Shown: positions 10,538 to 19,065, counted from the first letter of the stretch. The stretch: 64,000 nt of DNA from Acidimicrobiaceae bacterium (GCA_003167415.1 PMTF01000006.1:1-64000), one strand, 5' to 3'. The notes: generated from the letters alone by a model not told the origin. Numbers and translations are program-made.

Positions 10538-11106
10538 ATCCGAACGAAGACTTTGCCAATCAAGTCAGACCTTGGCACGGTACCCCACGATCGACTATCG
10601 CAAGAATCTGAATGGTAGTCCCCCATCATGAAATAGTGACCAGCAGGCACCGTCGTCGGGCCGATGGGAGTGCCAATGGTCGGCAAGACTGTCCACTTCT
10701 GATCGAGTGGCTTCCCATTCACATAGATCGTATTGCCCTTGGAGTACAGACGATCGCCCGGCAATCCGATAACTCTTTTCACCAGATCAGTTACAGCGTC
10801 ATGGCAGTCCTTCGCGACATCAGGAGGAGCCTTGAAGACCACAATGTCCCCAATGTTGATGGTGCCGAATTCGACGCTTAGCTTGTTGACAACAATTCGA
10901 TCACCTTTCCACAGGGTTGGGTTCATCGAACTTGACGGGATGTAGAACGTTTGAAATACAAAAGTGCGAACTAAGAATGACGCCAGCACCGCAACAACGA
11001 TGATCAGCGTCCACTCAATGGCGACACGACGTTTCCTTTTGGATCGGTTTGCATTGGGTTCGCTGCCCGACGCGTCGGTATCGGTAGTGAGTACGTCAAC
11101 GGGCAC
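10507..11106 (-). CDS. lepB: signal peptidase I
   Basis: This membrane protease removes signal peptides from exported proteins. A transmembrane helix (IEWTLIIVVAVLASFLV) is followed by the catalytic Ser60 in YIPSSSMNPTL and general base Lys110 in LVKRVIGLPGD. Box E reads MGDYHSDSCDSR, with Tyr where MGDN is usual. At 199 residues it is a typical single-helix form. The GTG start overlaps the preceding stop as TAGTG. Its place at the head of three exported-protein genes suggests that it may serve them, in addition to or instead of a general housekeeping peptidase elsewhere. Confidence 0.93.
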   Translation of the reverse strand: MPVDVLTTDTDASGSEPNANRSKRKRRVAIEWTLIIVVAVLASFLVRTFVFQTFYIPSSSMNPTLWKGDRIVVNKLSVEFGTINIGDIVVFKAPPDVAKDCHDAVTDLVKRVIGLPGDRLYSKGNTIYVNGKPLDQKWTVLPTIGTPIGPTTVPAGHYFMMGDYHSDSCDSRSWGTVPRSDLIGKVFVRIWPLKSIKWF

Positions 11107-11258
11107 TACGCATCACCGTTCACATAGGGGCGAATTGCGAAAGCAGCAAGAAGGTTGACAACAAGGACGACGATTGACTCGATTAGATGACGCTGCGTGC
11201 GTTGGGGGCGCTTGTTGGGTGGTCCAACATCTCGTATCTCAATGTCATTCGGAATCAT
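11106..11258 (-). CDS. small single-helix membrane protein upstream of lepB
   Basis: This frame of 50 residues begins at an ATG preceded by AGGAAGAAG and ends in TAG that overlaps the lepB GTG (TAGTG), a sign of coupled translation. A charged N-terminal part is followed by one hydrophobic helix (ESIVVLVVNLLAAFAIRPYV). The arrangement resembles a truncated or partner version of the LepB membrane anchor. No family is recognised. Confidence 0.5.
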   Translation of the reverse strand: MIPNDIEIRDVGPPNKRPQRTQRHLIESIVVLVVNLLAAFAIRPYVNGDA

Positions 11259-11324
11259 CACGCGCTTCTTCCTGCTCGTTCGTGTCCTGTTGAGAGTTGC
11301 GTGACGAGGCAGGTTCACGTGCGG

Positions 11325-11951
11325 TCATGGAATACGCGGCTCTATTGCGAGGTAAGGGTGGTGAACATACTTCGAAGTCGTCGTCGCTCCGACCGTTACT
11401 CGTACGATTCCCGAATAGTGCAGTGGCAGCACGAGCCCAACAACGCAGCCAGACCCGCCGCCGTTGCATTGACCATGGACCTCCCTGATCGCGCCCCTGT
11501 TGTCACTTGAAGCACCCACGGTGTTGACCGAAAGGATCGACCCGACGAGGTCCGTTGAAACTGGTCTTTCGGCGACTGCGATCTTGAAATGGTGGGTAGC
11601 GAAGGCGGATTCAAGTTGTCGAGCCGCGTCACCGGGCTTCGAAATGACGATGGTGATGGTGGTGCTCGACGCGCTCGCCGGAGTTAGCGACGCGAACAGT
11701 GCCAGAGGAACCCAAGCGATGCCAATGGTGATTGCGGCCAATGCCGAACCGACCCGCAAACTCGGCTTTCGAAATGCTCGTTCCTTTGCAACTCCACCGA
11801 GAAAGCTCCCAGCGATCGACCACCACGGGGTTCCATCGTCCAAAAGAGCTGAAGCGAGCACAGTCGCTTCGTCGCCATGTCGAGACCGCCATCGCGCGGG
11901 GTAGCAACGAAGCACGGTGGCAATGATTCGGCTCTCTTGGGACCGTCGCAC
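11325..11951 (-). CDS. PadR-linked membrane protein
   Basis: The N terminus (VLRCYPARWRSRHGDE) is typical of actinobacterial proteins encoded next to PadR regulators. One or two hydrophobic segments follow (VGSALAAITIGIAWVPLALFA), with an external C-terminal domain. The start overlaps the padR stop as TAGTG, so the two are translated together. The probable role is a signal or stress partner controlled by PadR; this is inferred from context. Confidence 0.6.
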   Translation of the reverse strand: MRRSQESRIIATVLRCYPARWRSRHGDEATVLASALLDDGTPWWSIAGSFLGGVAKERAFRKPSLRVGSALAAITIGIAWVPLALFASLTPASASSTTITIVISKPGDAARQLESAFATHHFKIAVAERPVSTDLVGSILSVNTVGASSDNRGAIREVHGQCNGGGSGCVVGLVLPLHYSGIVRVTVGATTTSKYVHHPYLAIEPRIP

Positions 11952-12289
11952 TAGACGGTCCCAAGTCCAAGACGAAGCCGACCGGTCATGCTCACGCGCT
12001 CCAGGGCATCGAGGTGTGAGCGCAGCGCGGTGACACCAGCCGCGGTTACGCGGTAGGGGTGGCGTCGATCCTCGGAGGGCAATTCCGCGATCAAGCCGAG
12101 CCGATCGAGACGGTCAAGCGCCCCGTAGAGCGTCCCGGGTCCGAGCTGCACTCCGGAGAAGCCCTTAATGTCCTGGATCAGCGCGTAGCCATGTTTCGGA
12201 CCGTCAGCGAGGCTCGTCAGGATAAGGACAGACGCGTCACCGGCCCGCCGCAGCACATCTTGTGAGTCCCCAACGTCTCTCGAAGCCAC
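11951..12289 (-). CDS. PadR family transcriptional regulator (copy 1)
   Basis: This is a compact PadR protein of 112 residues with a winged helix: LTSLADGPKHGYALIQDI, then GPGTLYGALDRLDRLGLI, and the wing RRHPYRVTAAG. A C-terminal helix for dimer formation follows. It is clearly paralogous to the protein at 15189-15518, sharing SLADGPKHGYAL and GTLYGA. PadR proteins usually repress their own operon; the inverted repeat at 12299-12334 just upstream is a candidate operator. Confidence 0.88.
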   Translation of the reverse strand: MASRDVGDSQDVLRRAGDASVLILTSLADGPKHGYALIQDIKGFSGVQLGPGTLYGALDRLDRLGLIAELPSEDRRHPYRVTAAGVTALRSHLDALERVSMTGRLRLGLGTV

Positions 12290-12298
12290 GATTATCTC

Positions 12299-12334
12299 CT
12301 ATTACGACGACCAATAGATCAGTGAACGTAATAG
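12299..12334. promoter_or_regulatory. inverted repeat upstream of padR copy 1
   Basis: Two perfect 8-bp arms, CTATTACG (12299-12306) and CGTAATAG (12327-12334), are separated by 20 bases directly upstream of the PadR gene. The position suits an autoregulatory operator. Binding is inferred. Confidence 0.4.
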
Positions 12335-12705
12335 TAGGGGATGTCGGGCTTGTCTGCAATGGCACCAGTTTCATTGGTCAGCTCGCTAGCTGCGCCGCTA
12401 TTTGGTGCCAACAGACCGAATCGGCGTTTACTCGAGTGTTCGTACGCCTTGTCGGACCATGCACGGCCTCGCGTGAAGTCCAGGAGACCTTCGTCACGAA
12501 GAATGTGCAGTGCACGATTCACACGGACGCTCATCGACCACGCTTTACTACCAGATACAACGGAACATGGTTTGCACAAAGCCAACGGCGTAATACTCGG
12601 CACACGGTTCCCCTGATAATGGTCCGACGCACTCGGTCGCACCTCAATCGATGAATTGGTATTCAAGAACTGGTGCAACTCCGCGTACCGATGAAAGTGT
12701 CTCAA
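12319..12705 (-). pseudogene. winged-helix (GntR/MarR-like) fragment, probably decayed
   Basis: The reading frame of 128 codons contains SVRVNRALHILRDEGLLDF followed by TRGR, which matches the second and recognition helices plus wing of GntR-like winged-helix proteins. The rest before and after has no recognisable fold, and its 3' part overlaps the putative padR operator. I read this as a fragment of a regulator gene, not a complete one, though a divergent intact protein is possible. Confidence 0.35.
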
Positions 12706-12733
12706 CCATGGATTATTTGGAGAATTCGAGACT

Positions 12734-13741
12734 TCAAGCCTTGATACGACGAATGCCTAAGAATGAGAGTCCTGCCAACAGAGCGGCGAGGCCGAGGTAG
12801 AAGCCTCCCTCAAGCAGTTGAAGGGACCAAAATCGACTGTCTGCTACGTAGACCTCGATGAAGCGTAAATGTAAATGATGGGCGCAGTACGACTCTTGCA
12901 ATCTCTTGTTCTCACAGCTGTACATCGCGTCGGTTGGCTTTTGGAGTAGAGCTTGGATCGGCACTCCTTTTGTTGTCACCGGTTCGTAGCCTTGGTAAAA
13001 GAACCAGGAGTTTGATGGTGCGCCACTGGGAGAGTAGAAACCACTGCTTGACCCCACCTCAATCCCCGAGCCTTGCTGAGACGTCACTGAGGGCGTTACT
13101 AGATGCGGGCGAACCTGATCTGCGAACGAGAAAAACAGCGCACCGAAGAGAATGATGCAGACAGCGAGTGACCAACCAGCTCGTCGAATCACTAACCCGA
13201 CGGCGACTGCCAAAACGAAGCAGAACGCCCCATAGCTGATTTCCACTAAGCCCGATACCGGAAACACCTTCGGAGTGATTCGAGCACCGTCGTGTGATGC
13301 ACGGACCCACCAGGAGAGCACCAGGCACAGAGGCGCAGAGATGACGGCGATCGTCGCGACGCTCGTGAGGTACTTGCTCGCGAGCCACTTCGATCGTGAC
13401 CCCGACTGGGTCCACGCCAGTCGATTGGTCTTCTGCTCGATTTCGCGCGCGACAGCGTTGACACCGAGTATCAGCCCGAGCAAAGGGGCAAAAATCGTCC
13501 CGATGATCGTAGCGACGTCGTCCATGTGCGAACTGGCGTATATCGCGCTCTGCAGTCCTTGGCAGAAATGGCTTTCACTGCTTGTAACTCCGAAACCGCC
13601 TTTGCACGGCGCAGCAAGGAATTGGCTCCACAACGACTGCTCGTGTTGGCCCGTGATTGTCAACCACAGCGCAAAGACGACTGCCGCGGCGAGGAATGCG
13701 ACGACAATGGAACGCTGTTGGCGCCACACGACCCACATCAT
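12734..13741 (-). CDS. ABC-2 type exporter permease
   Basis: This 335-residue membrane protein has about six hydrophobic segments, including one at the N terminus (IVVAFLAAAVVFALWLTI), one near residues 85-100 (IIGTIFAPLLGLILGVNAV) and a C-terminal one (GGFYLGLAALLAGLSFLGI). A sequence REIEQKTNRLAWTQS after the second helix is characteristic of ABC-2 permeases linked to GntR/YtrA systems. A long extracytoplasmic loop lies between residues about 205 and 300. Its start overlaps the ATPase stop by four bases (ATGA). The exported substrate is unknown. Confidence 0.8.
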   Translation of the reverse strand: MMWVVWRQQRSIVVAFLAAAVVFALWLTITGQHEQSLWSQFLAAPCKGGFGVTSSESHFCQGLQSAIYASSHMDDVATIIGTIFAPLLGLILGVNAVAREIEQKTNRLAWTQSGSRSKWLASKYLTSVATIAVISAPLCLVLSWWVRASHDGARITPKVFPVSGLVEISYGAFCFVLAVAVGLVIRRAGWSLAVCIILFGALFFSFADQVRPHLVTPSVTSQQGSGIEVGSSSGFYSPSGAPSNSWFFYQGYEPVTTKGVPIQALLQKPTDAMYSCENKRLQESYCAHHLHLRFIEVYVADSRFWSLQLLEGGFYLGLAALLAGLSFLGIRRIKA

Positions 13742-14652
13742 TCGCTGCTCCGGTCATCGTCGTGACTGCGGCGGTCTCTCGCGCCGGGCGAGCCTACTCG
13801 CAGATACGCCAGGACGATCTCCTCGAGGGTGGGTCGCTCGACACGCCACTTTGACTCGTCAATAGGCAGTTCAATCCGTACGAGGAGCGACTCACCCCGA
13901 GCGCTGGATTGACTGTTGATGACGGTGACGCCAGACGGTGGCATCAGCTCGCCGTCGTGGACAGCGGAAAGTATGCGGTGACTCTCCAATACGTATTCCG
14001 TGTCATTCGATAAGACCACGCGGGAGTGCGCGAGCACAATGACGTAGTCACAAATGGCTGCCACGTCGCCGAGTGCGTGCGTGGAGAGTAGAACGCTCGA
14101 GTCACTATCGGCGACCTGTCGCATGAGGATTCGAAGCAGATCCTCCCGCGCCACCGGATCAAGCGCAGCGGCCGGTTCATCGAGCAGCAGCAGTTCGGGC
14201 TCTTTCGCGAGACAAAGCGTGAGAGCCACTTGCGCTTGCTGGCCTCCTGAGAGATTGCTGATGCGCGATCGCAACGGTATGTCAAGCTGCGCCAAGTGCT
14301 CCTTGGCTACCACCATGTTCCAGTTCGGATTGTTCTTCTCACCAAAACGCAGCATCTCGGCCACGCGAAAGCTCTTGTAGAGTGGCCGCTCCTGGTCGAG
14401 ATATCCGACCCTTTCTTTCAAGTTGCCATTACCCGAAGTGGGTGATTTTCCGAGTACTCGTAACGTTCCGACACTTGGCTGGTCCAGTCCAGCAGCCATA
14501 CGCAGCAGGGTGGATTTTCCCGCGCCGTTCGGACCGACTAAGGCCGCCACCCTTCCTCTGGGGATGGTGAGCGTGCAGTCCTGCAAGCCCCAGGTTCGTC
14601 GGTAGCGTTTGCCAAGTTCTACCGTCTCCAGAACCGCTGTTCCGTCGATCAC
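13738..14652 (-). CDS. ABC transporter ATP-binding protein
   Basis: The nucleotide-binding subunit of the exporter carries Walker A GPNGAGKST, a Q-loop near GYLDQERPLY, the signature LSGGQQAQ and Walker B ELLLLDEPAAALDP, followed by the H-loop STHALGD. The C-terminal part of about 80 residues is an extra domain seen in drug or lantibiotic exporters. It overlaps both neighbours by four bases, so the GntR regulator, ATPase and permease form one operon. Confidence 0.92.
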   Translation of the reverse strand: MIDGTAVLETVELGKRYRRTWGLQDCTLTIPRGRVAALVGPNGAGKSTLLRMAAGLDQPSVGTLRVLGKSPTSGNGNLKERVGYLDQERPLYKSFRVAEMLRFGEKNNPNWNMVVAKEHLAQLDIPLRSRISNLSGGQQAQVALTLCLAKEPELLLLDEPAAALDPVAREDLLRILMRQVADSDSSVLLSTHALGDVAAICDYVIVLAHSRVVLSNDTEYVLESHRILSAVHDGELMPPSGVTVINSQSSARGESLLVRIELPIDESKWRVERPTLEEIVLAYLRVGSPGARDRRSHDDDRSSE

Positions 14653-15059
14653 GTTCGTACGCCACGGTCGTGACGAAACGTGAACGTGACGAGTTCAACG
14701 ATCCGCTCTTCGCTCACGCCCATGTCACGGGCTTCGATGATCTTGTCACGAAGCTCCCGCTCCACGGATTCAAGTTTCGTGGCATTCAGAGCAGAACTCG
14801 AGTGCGACGTGATGAAGGTCCCGAGTCCCGCACGACCTTCAGCGACTCCTAGATGCTCGAGTTCTCGATACGCACGGTGCACTGTGTTGGGATTGATCGT
14901 TATTTGAGTCACGACGTCACGCACCGACGGAAGTTGATCACCCTCTCGCAAGAGGCCCGAACGTAGGGCGTGACGGACTTGGTCGACGAGTTGTCGATAC
15001 GGAGCCACGCCGCTTCGCGGATCCAACCGATACGTGATCGATGGCTGCCTCTGGGTCAT
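14649..15059 (-). CDS. GntR family regulator (YtrA-like)
   Basis: This 136-residue protein has a GntR winged helix (LREGDQLPSVRDVVTQI, NPNTVHRAYRELEHLG) and only a short helical C terminus, the pattern of the YtrA subfamily. YtrA-type regulators repress ABC exporter operons to which they belong and respond to cell-wall stress or antibiotics. It heads an operon with the ATPase and permease. A palindrome touches its start codon, suggesting self-control. Confidence 0.88.
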   Translation of the reverse strand: MTQRQPSITYRLDPRSGVAPYRQLVDQVRHALRSGLLREGDQLPSVRDVVTQITINPNTVHRAYRELEHLGVAEGRAGLGTFITSHSSSALNATKLESVERELRDKIIEARDMGVSEERIVELVTFTFRHDRGVRT

Positions 15060-15060
15060 G

Positions 15061-15076
15061 TATTAGTACACTAATA
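15061..15076. promoter_or_regulatory. probable GntR operator
   Basis: TATTAGTACACTAATA is a perfect 16-bp palindrome one base upstream of the gntR start codon. Its place over the likely promoter of a near-leaderless message and its size fit YtrA-type operators. Binding itself is inferred. Confidence 0.55.
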
Positions 15077-15153
15077 CAGCAGCTGTCGAATTCCCGATCA
15101 GTTCCAGGAGAGGAGACTGCATTTCCGGGGCGATTCGTGATTTCATACACTTG

Positions 15154-15177
15154 CCGTTATAACGGTTTACGTAGTAA
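15154..15177. promoter_or_regulatory. palindromes upstream of padR copy 2
   Basis: CCGTTATAACGG (15154-15165) is a perfect 12-bp palindrome and TTACGTAGTAA (15167-15177) an 11-base one, both 12-35 bp before the PadR start. They share the TTACG/CGTAA element with the repeat upstream of the first PadR gene. They are candidate PadR sites. Confidence 0.4.
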
Positions 15178-15188
15178 CGTCGCTTGGC

Positions 15189-15518
15189 ATGGAAGCATCT
15201 CTCGGCGAACTCGGACATTACGCCGGTCCAGCAACGCTGATTCTGTCGAGCCTCGCGGACGGACCCAAGCACGGTTACGCGCTTATGCAGGATATCGAAG
15301 CGTTTTCGGGTGTGCAGCTTCAACCGGGAACGCTATACGGGGCGATCCAAAGACTTGAACAACAAGGCCTCATCGAACCTTTGGCCCAAGTAGGTCGTCG
15401 GAGGCCCTATCGCATGACCGCTCACGGAGCTGTGGTCCTTCAGGATCACCTCAAAGCTCAACAGCAAGTCTCGGAAGTCGGCCTACACCGACTGTCAATT
15501 GGTTGGACGGTCGCGTGA
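15189..15518 (+). CDS. PadR family transcriptional regulator (copy 2)
   Basis: The 109-residue protein carries the PadR winged helix: LSSLADGPKHGYALMQDI, QPGTLYGAIQRLEQQGLI and the wing RRRPYRMTAHG. It is a close paralogue of the PadR at 11951-12289. Its stop overlaps the GTG of the following membrane-protein gene (GTGA), giving the same PadR plus membrane-protein layout as copy 1. It is divergent from the GntR-ABC operon. Confidence 0.88.
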   Translation: MEASLGELGHYAGPATLILSSLADGPKHGYALMQDIEAFSGVQLQPGTLYGAIQRLEQQGLIEPLAQVGRRRPYRMTAHGAVVLQDHLKAQQQVSEVGLHRLSIGWTVA

Positions 15519-16768
15519 GTTCCAATGATGAGGGTTCGAATATTGGAACACACTTCAGAACCGACGAAGACGGGACCGTTCTAAACCCGCGAATTATGGC
15601 TCGCGTGGCTCGGTTACTTCGCTGGTACCCACGTGATTGGCGCGAGCGTTACGGCGAGGAGTTCGAAGCGGTCTTGATGAGCTCACTAAGTGACGGCAAG
15701 GGCGGCCTTCGGCTTTCATTCGACGTAGCGCGTGAAGGCGTCGCGGCGAGACTCGAAAGCGCAGGCTTCGTCGGGCGAACTGCTCCGGCCCTGGAACGGG
15801 CGAGGGCATCGGTCATGACCGTCTTCGTAGCGATTCTCGGATTCTTAACGAGCGTCGCTGTCCTTCTGTTCTACTCGAAAGGGTGGCAGCGGACACCGGT
15901 TCTCGAGGCGGACCACAAGGCAGTGGGGGTCCTCTCACGTTCGAAGGCAGCGCACGCGTACTCACAGATGATGTCGTCCCCTCTCCACCGAAGGATCCAG
16001 TTGGCGGCCACTCGTTCCGGTAACGGCAACTCTCCAGCATGGAAAGCGTTGTATAGGTTTCAGACGAAGGCGATGACCGACTTAAACAACTCAGTAGCTG
16101 GTCGAGTCTTCCACCAGGTGATGAGCGGCGTGCACCCGGCATCCGGTGCACCGGTGGTGTTGAGTGACATCGCGTACTTCGTCACCGGCGTCGCGATCAT
16201 CTGCATTGCGTTCGCGCTCATCCACTTGGTCTCAACAGCAGTGCGTGTCCAATGGCGAATCGACAGAAAACCACTTCTGGTTCCTATTTGCTTCCTCTGC
16301 GCGTCCGCGGTTTTCTTCATCCTCGCGGCGATCGCGTACCGTGCCTTTCAGCAGATCCCGCCGGGGGAGCCCGCTGCATGGACGTCTTTCAGGTTGCTCT
16401 TGGAAGGGAACTTCCGCTTCTGGTCTCCAGTGGTCTTTCCGCTATGTGCTGCGGTGTCGATCGTTTTCGCTATCATCGGCGCCCCGAAACTACTTCGGCG
16501 CGTGGATTATGCTCCTCGGCTCTATCGCGTGGAGGGCTTCCTTGCAGTCTCGGCCGCTGCGTGCCTGTCTATTGTGCTCTTGTCTACAATCGCGTGGGTG
16601 GCCACCCTCACGGTCCAGGCTCCCGACTTTCTCACATCAAAAGATGGTGGACCCTTTGGTACGTCGTTCCTACCGATCTTTCTTGTCGCAATCGTGGTGA
16701 TGATCGGAACTTCTGCGATCGTTGTCTCTCGCTCAGCTCGTTGCATACGGATCATTCGTGCCGTTTGA
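15515..16768 (+). CDS. PadR-linked multi-pass membrane protein
   Basis: The protein begins with the PadR-partner signature MARVARLLRWYPRDWRERYG and goes on with about six hydrophobic helices in three groups (near residues 105-125, 225-250 and 270-420). I prefer the GTG at 15515, which gives a four-base overlap with padR; an ATG at 15503 is also in frame. It is larger than the partner of PadR copy 1. A channel, sensor or antibiotic-tolerance role is possible but not shown. Confidence 0.65.
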   Translation: MSSNDEGSNIGTHFRTDEDGTVLNPRIMARVARLLRWYPRDWRERYGEEFEAVLMSSLSDGKGGLRLSFDVAREGVAARLESAGFVGRTAPALERARASVMTVFVAILGFLTSVAVLLFYSKGWQRTPVLEADHKAVGVLSRSKAAHAYSQMMSSPLHRRIQLAATRSGNGNSPAWKALYRFQTKAMTDLNNSVAGRVFHQVMSGVHPASGAPVVLSDIAYFVTGVAIICIAFALIHLVSTAVRVQWRIDRKPLLVPICFLCASAVFFILAAIAYRAFQQIPPGEPAAWTSFRLLLEGNFRFWSPVVFPLCAAVSIVFAIIGAPKLLRRVDYAPRLYRVEGFLAVSAAACLSIVLLSTIAWVATLTVQAPDFLTSKDGGPFGTSFLPIFLVAIVVMIGTSAIVVSRSARCIRIIRAV

Positions 16769-16775
16769 AAACGGC
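16760..16775. terminator. hairpin at the end of the padR-2 operon
   Basis: GCCGTTTGAAAACGGC can form a 7-bp stem and overlaps the stop codon. No T-run follows on either strand, so intrinsic termination is doubtful; the site also lies between convergent genes. Confidence 0.3.
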
Positions 16776-16802
16776 AAGCGCTGATTCAATTCGTCGCTCC
16801 GC

Positions 16803-18320
16803 TCACAAAAGGGCCTGGGCACTCAGTCGATCGGGCGTGTCGTGGAGCGAGATCGCCTGAATTCGTTGGAGCGAGGCCAGCGCCGAGGCACTGAGGGGTC
16901 GGCGGCTCGGCACCAGGAGGGCCATCACGACCCCGATCGCCACGACCCCGGCTCCCACGTACATCGCGGGACGCAGGCCGTTGACGTAGTCCTGGGTCGA
17001 GGCGTAGCCACCGCTCGACGAGAAGACCGCTCCCAAGAGCGCGATGCCGAAGACGCCGCCCAGTTCACGGAACGCGGCGTTGGTGCCCGACGCGAGTCCT
17101 TCGAGATCCTTCGGCACCGAACCGAGCACGAGTGACGCCACCGGCACGAAGAAGAGGGTCATGCCGACTCCGGCGACGATGAACGCCGGGACCATGTCCG
17201 AGTACGGCGTGGTCGCGGTCAACAGCAACGCCAACCACGTCAGGCTGATGGCCTGGAGGATGAGGCCGGTGACGACCAGTGGCTTAGCGCCCACGCGCTG
17301 GGCGAGTAGTCCGACGACCGGCGCGAGCAGCATCGGCATGCCGGTCCACGGCAGCACCCGAAGTCCCGCGCCGAGGGGCGAATAGCCCTGCACGGTCTGG
17401 AGGAACTGCGAGAGGAAGAACACGGTGCCGAACATTCCGAAGCTGAACAAGAGTCCGGTCATGTTGATTGCCGCGAAGCCTCGATTCTTGAACATCCGCA
17501 GATTGAGCATCGGGGCTCGGGCTTGAAGCTCCCACCGGATGAACGCCGCCAGCAACACGACCCCGATCACGAAGGAGGCGAGCACGCTCGAACTCGTCCA
17601 GCCACTGGCGTTGCCGCGTACCAGACCGAGAACCACGCCGAGAAGTCCGCCGCTGACGAGTAGGGCACCGCGAATGTCCAATCGACTCTGGGTCCCGCGC
17701 GATTCGGCCAATTTCCACCACGCCAGGGGTACGAGGACTATGCCGATCGGCACGTTCAGCCAAAAGATGTAGTGCCACGACCAACCGGTCGTTACCGCGC
17801 CGCCGACGAGTGGGCCGAGGGCGATGGCGGCACCGCCGATCGCTCCCCAGATGCCCAGCGCGGCGTTGCGACGCTCCGGCTTCACGGCGGCACTCAACAA
17901 CGTCAGTGAGAGCGGCATGATCATGGCGCCACCGGCACCTTGAACGGCGCGCGCGGCGATGAGAAAGCCTACGTTCGGTGCAAGGGCCGCCAGGGCCGAC
18001 GCCGTCGTGAACACCGCGATGCCCACCATGAAGGTACGACGACGGCCGAAGCGCTCACCGAAGGCGGCGGCCGTAAGCAGTAAGACGGCGAAGGTCAGGG
18101 TGTACGCATTGACCGTCCACTCGAGGCCCGAGAGTCCGGCGTGCAGATGCACGCGGATGACGGGCAGCGCTGTGGTCACGACCAGGTTGTCGAGGGACGC
18201 CATGAAGAGTGCGAGGCCGGTAATGAGCACGGCCCAGGCGCCGCGATGACGATCGGCTCGTTGCGGAGTTGGGGGATCGACGGGCTCGATAGCAATCGGG
18301 CGGGTCAGTGCGGCGGTCAT
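16803..18320 (-). CDS. MFS multidrug exporter, DHA2 (EmrB/QacA) family
   Basis: This 505-residue transporter has about 14 hydrophobic helices. DHA2 hallmarks include SLDNLVVTTALPVI in helix 1 (with the membrane Asp), FGERFGRRRTFMVGI after helix 2, and RAVQGAGGAMIMPLSL with motif C-like GGAAIALGPLVGG. It should export drugs in exchange for protons. It lies 94 bp downstream of a TetR gene on the same strand, and both promoters contain the same operator-like sequence, so TetR probably represses both. Confidence 0.92.
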   Translation of the reverse strand: MTAALTRPIAIEPVDPPTPQRADRHRGAWAVLITGLALFMASLDNLVVTTALPVIRVHLHAGLSGLEWTVNAYTLTFAVLLLTAAAFGERFGRRRTFMVGIAVFTTASALAALAPNVGFLIAARAVQGAGGAMIMPLSLTLLSAAVKPERRNAALGIWGAIGGAAIALGPLVGGAVTTGWSWHYIFWLNVPIGIVLVPLAWWKLAESRGTQSRLDIRGALLVSGGLLGVVLGLVRGNASGWTSSSVLASFVIGVVLLAAFIRWELQARAPMLNLRMFKNRGFAAINMTGLLFSFGMFGTVFFLSQFLQTVQGYSPLGAGLRVLPWTGMPMLLAPVVGLLAQRVGAKPLVVTGLILQAISLTWLALLLTATTPYSDMVPAFIVAGVGMTLFFVPVASLVLGSVPKDLEGLASGTNAAFRELGGVFGIALLGAVFSSSGGYASTQDYVNGLRPAMYVGAGVVAIGVVMALLVPSRRPLSASALASLQRIQAISLHDTPDRLSAQALL

Positions 18321-18362
18321 CGGTGTGCTCCTGACATCGGGGAAGTCCTGATGACGGGTGAT

Positions 18363-18384
18363 GTTATTTGTGAGTAGTCACTAT
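18363..18384 (-). promoter_or_regulatory. TetR operator before the DHA2 exporter
   Basis: On the minus strand TAGTGACTACTCACAAATAAC matches, with two gaps or changes per arm, the sequence in the tetR promoter. The core TAGTGACTACTCA is nearly palindromic. It lies about 45-65 bp before the exporter start. Confidence 0.55.
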
Positions 18385-18414
18385 CTTGAGACGAGAAAAA
18401 AAATAATGGGGTCA

Positions 18415-19029
18415 TCACGAAGCCTGCTGTGTAGAGGATTCGCTGTTGCGCTGAAGCGCCTGATCCAGTGCGTTCATCGCTTCGAAATTTTCCAAGCCGG
18501 GACAAATCGATTGGGCCCACGCTTCTTTCACTGAGAGAAGGTCGATGGCCGACATCACCGAGATCAACATGCCGTTCGCGAAGAAATTCTGGATCATCTC
18601 CGGGTCCAGGCCCAACTTGTCCTTGACCATGCGCCAGAGCACTTCGAAGGTCATTCGACAAGCCGCGGCGATGTCCGGGTCGCCCGTCGCGGCGGCGAAG
18701 CCGTGCATCTGGACTTGCAACATCTCGGGGTCTTGCAGTAGTTGAAGGTAGGCCATTCCCATGGCGTGCACCGCCTCTTCGCCGCTCAAGCCTTCGATCG
18801 CTCCAGACAGCTCCTTGACGATTCGCGTGCCGACCTGGTCGTAGGTGGCAATGAACAGGTCCTTTTTGGTACCAAAGAGGCGAAAGAGGTAGGGCTGGGA
18901 AATGCCGGCGCGCACGGCGATGGCGTCGGTGGAAGTCCCGGCGTAACCGGACTTGGCGAATTCGGTGACCGCGGCACTGAGTACCGCGACCCTGCGTTCG
19001 GCGGCTGTCTGTCGGACCGAAACCATCAT
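18415..19029 (-). CDS. TetR family repressor of the exporter
   Basis: The 204-residue protein has the TetR N-terminal HTH: AVTEFAKSGYAGTSTDAIAVRAG followed by ISQPYLFRLFGTKKDL (helices at about residues 14-55). A helical ligand-binding domain follows. The start ATG lies six bases after the -10 box TACAAT, so the message is probably leaderless. The operator overlaps this promoter, suggesting autorepression with release by an exporter substrate. Confidence 0.9.
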   Translation of the reverse strand: MMVSVRQTAAERRVAVLSAAVTEFAKSGYAGTSTDAIAVRAGISQPYLFRLFGTKKDLFIATYDQVGTRIVKELSGAIEGLSGEEAVHAMGMAYLQLLQDPEMLQVQMHGFAAATGDPDIAAACRMTFEVLWRMVKDKLGLDPEMIQNFFANGMLISVMSAIDLLSVKEAWAQSICPGLENFEAMNALDQALQRNSESSTQQAS

Positions 19030-19032
19030 TTG

Positions 19033-19065
19033 GTTATTGTAAGTGCTTACTCACTACCTTGTCAA
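19033..19065 (-). promoter_or_regulatory. tetR promoter with embedded operator
   Basis: On the minus strand TTGACA (19060-19065) and TACAAT (19036-19041) are 18 bases apart. The spacer contains TAGTGAGTAAGCACTTA, related to the element at 18363-18384. Transcription would begin at or next to the ATG at 19029. Confidence 0.65.
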
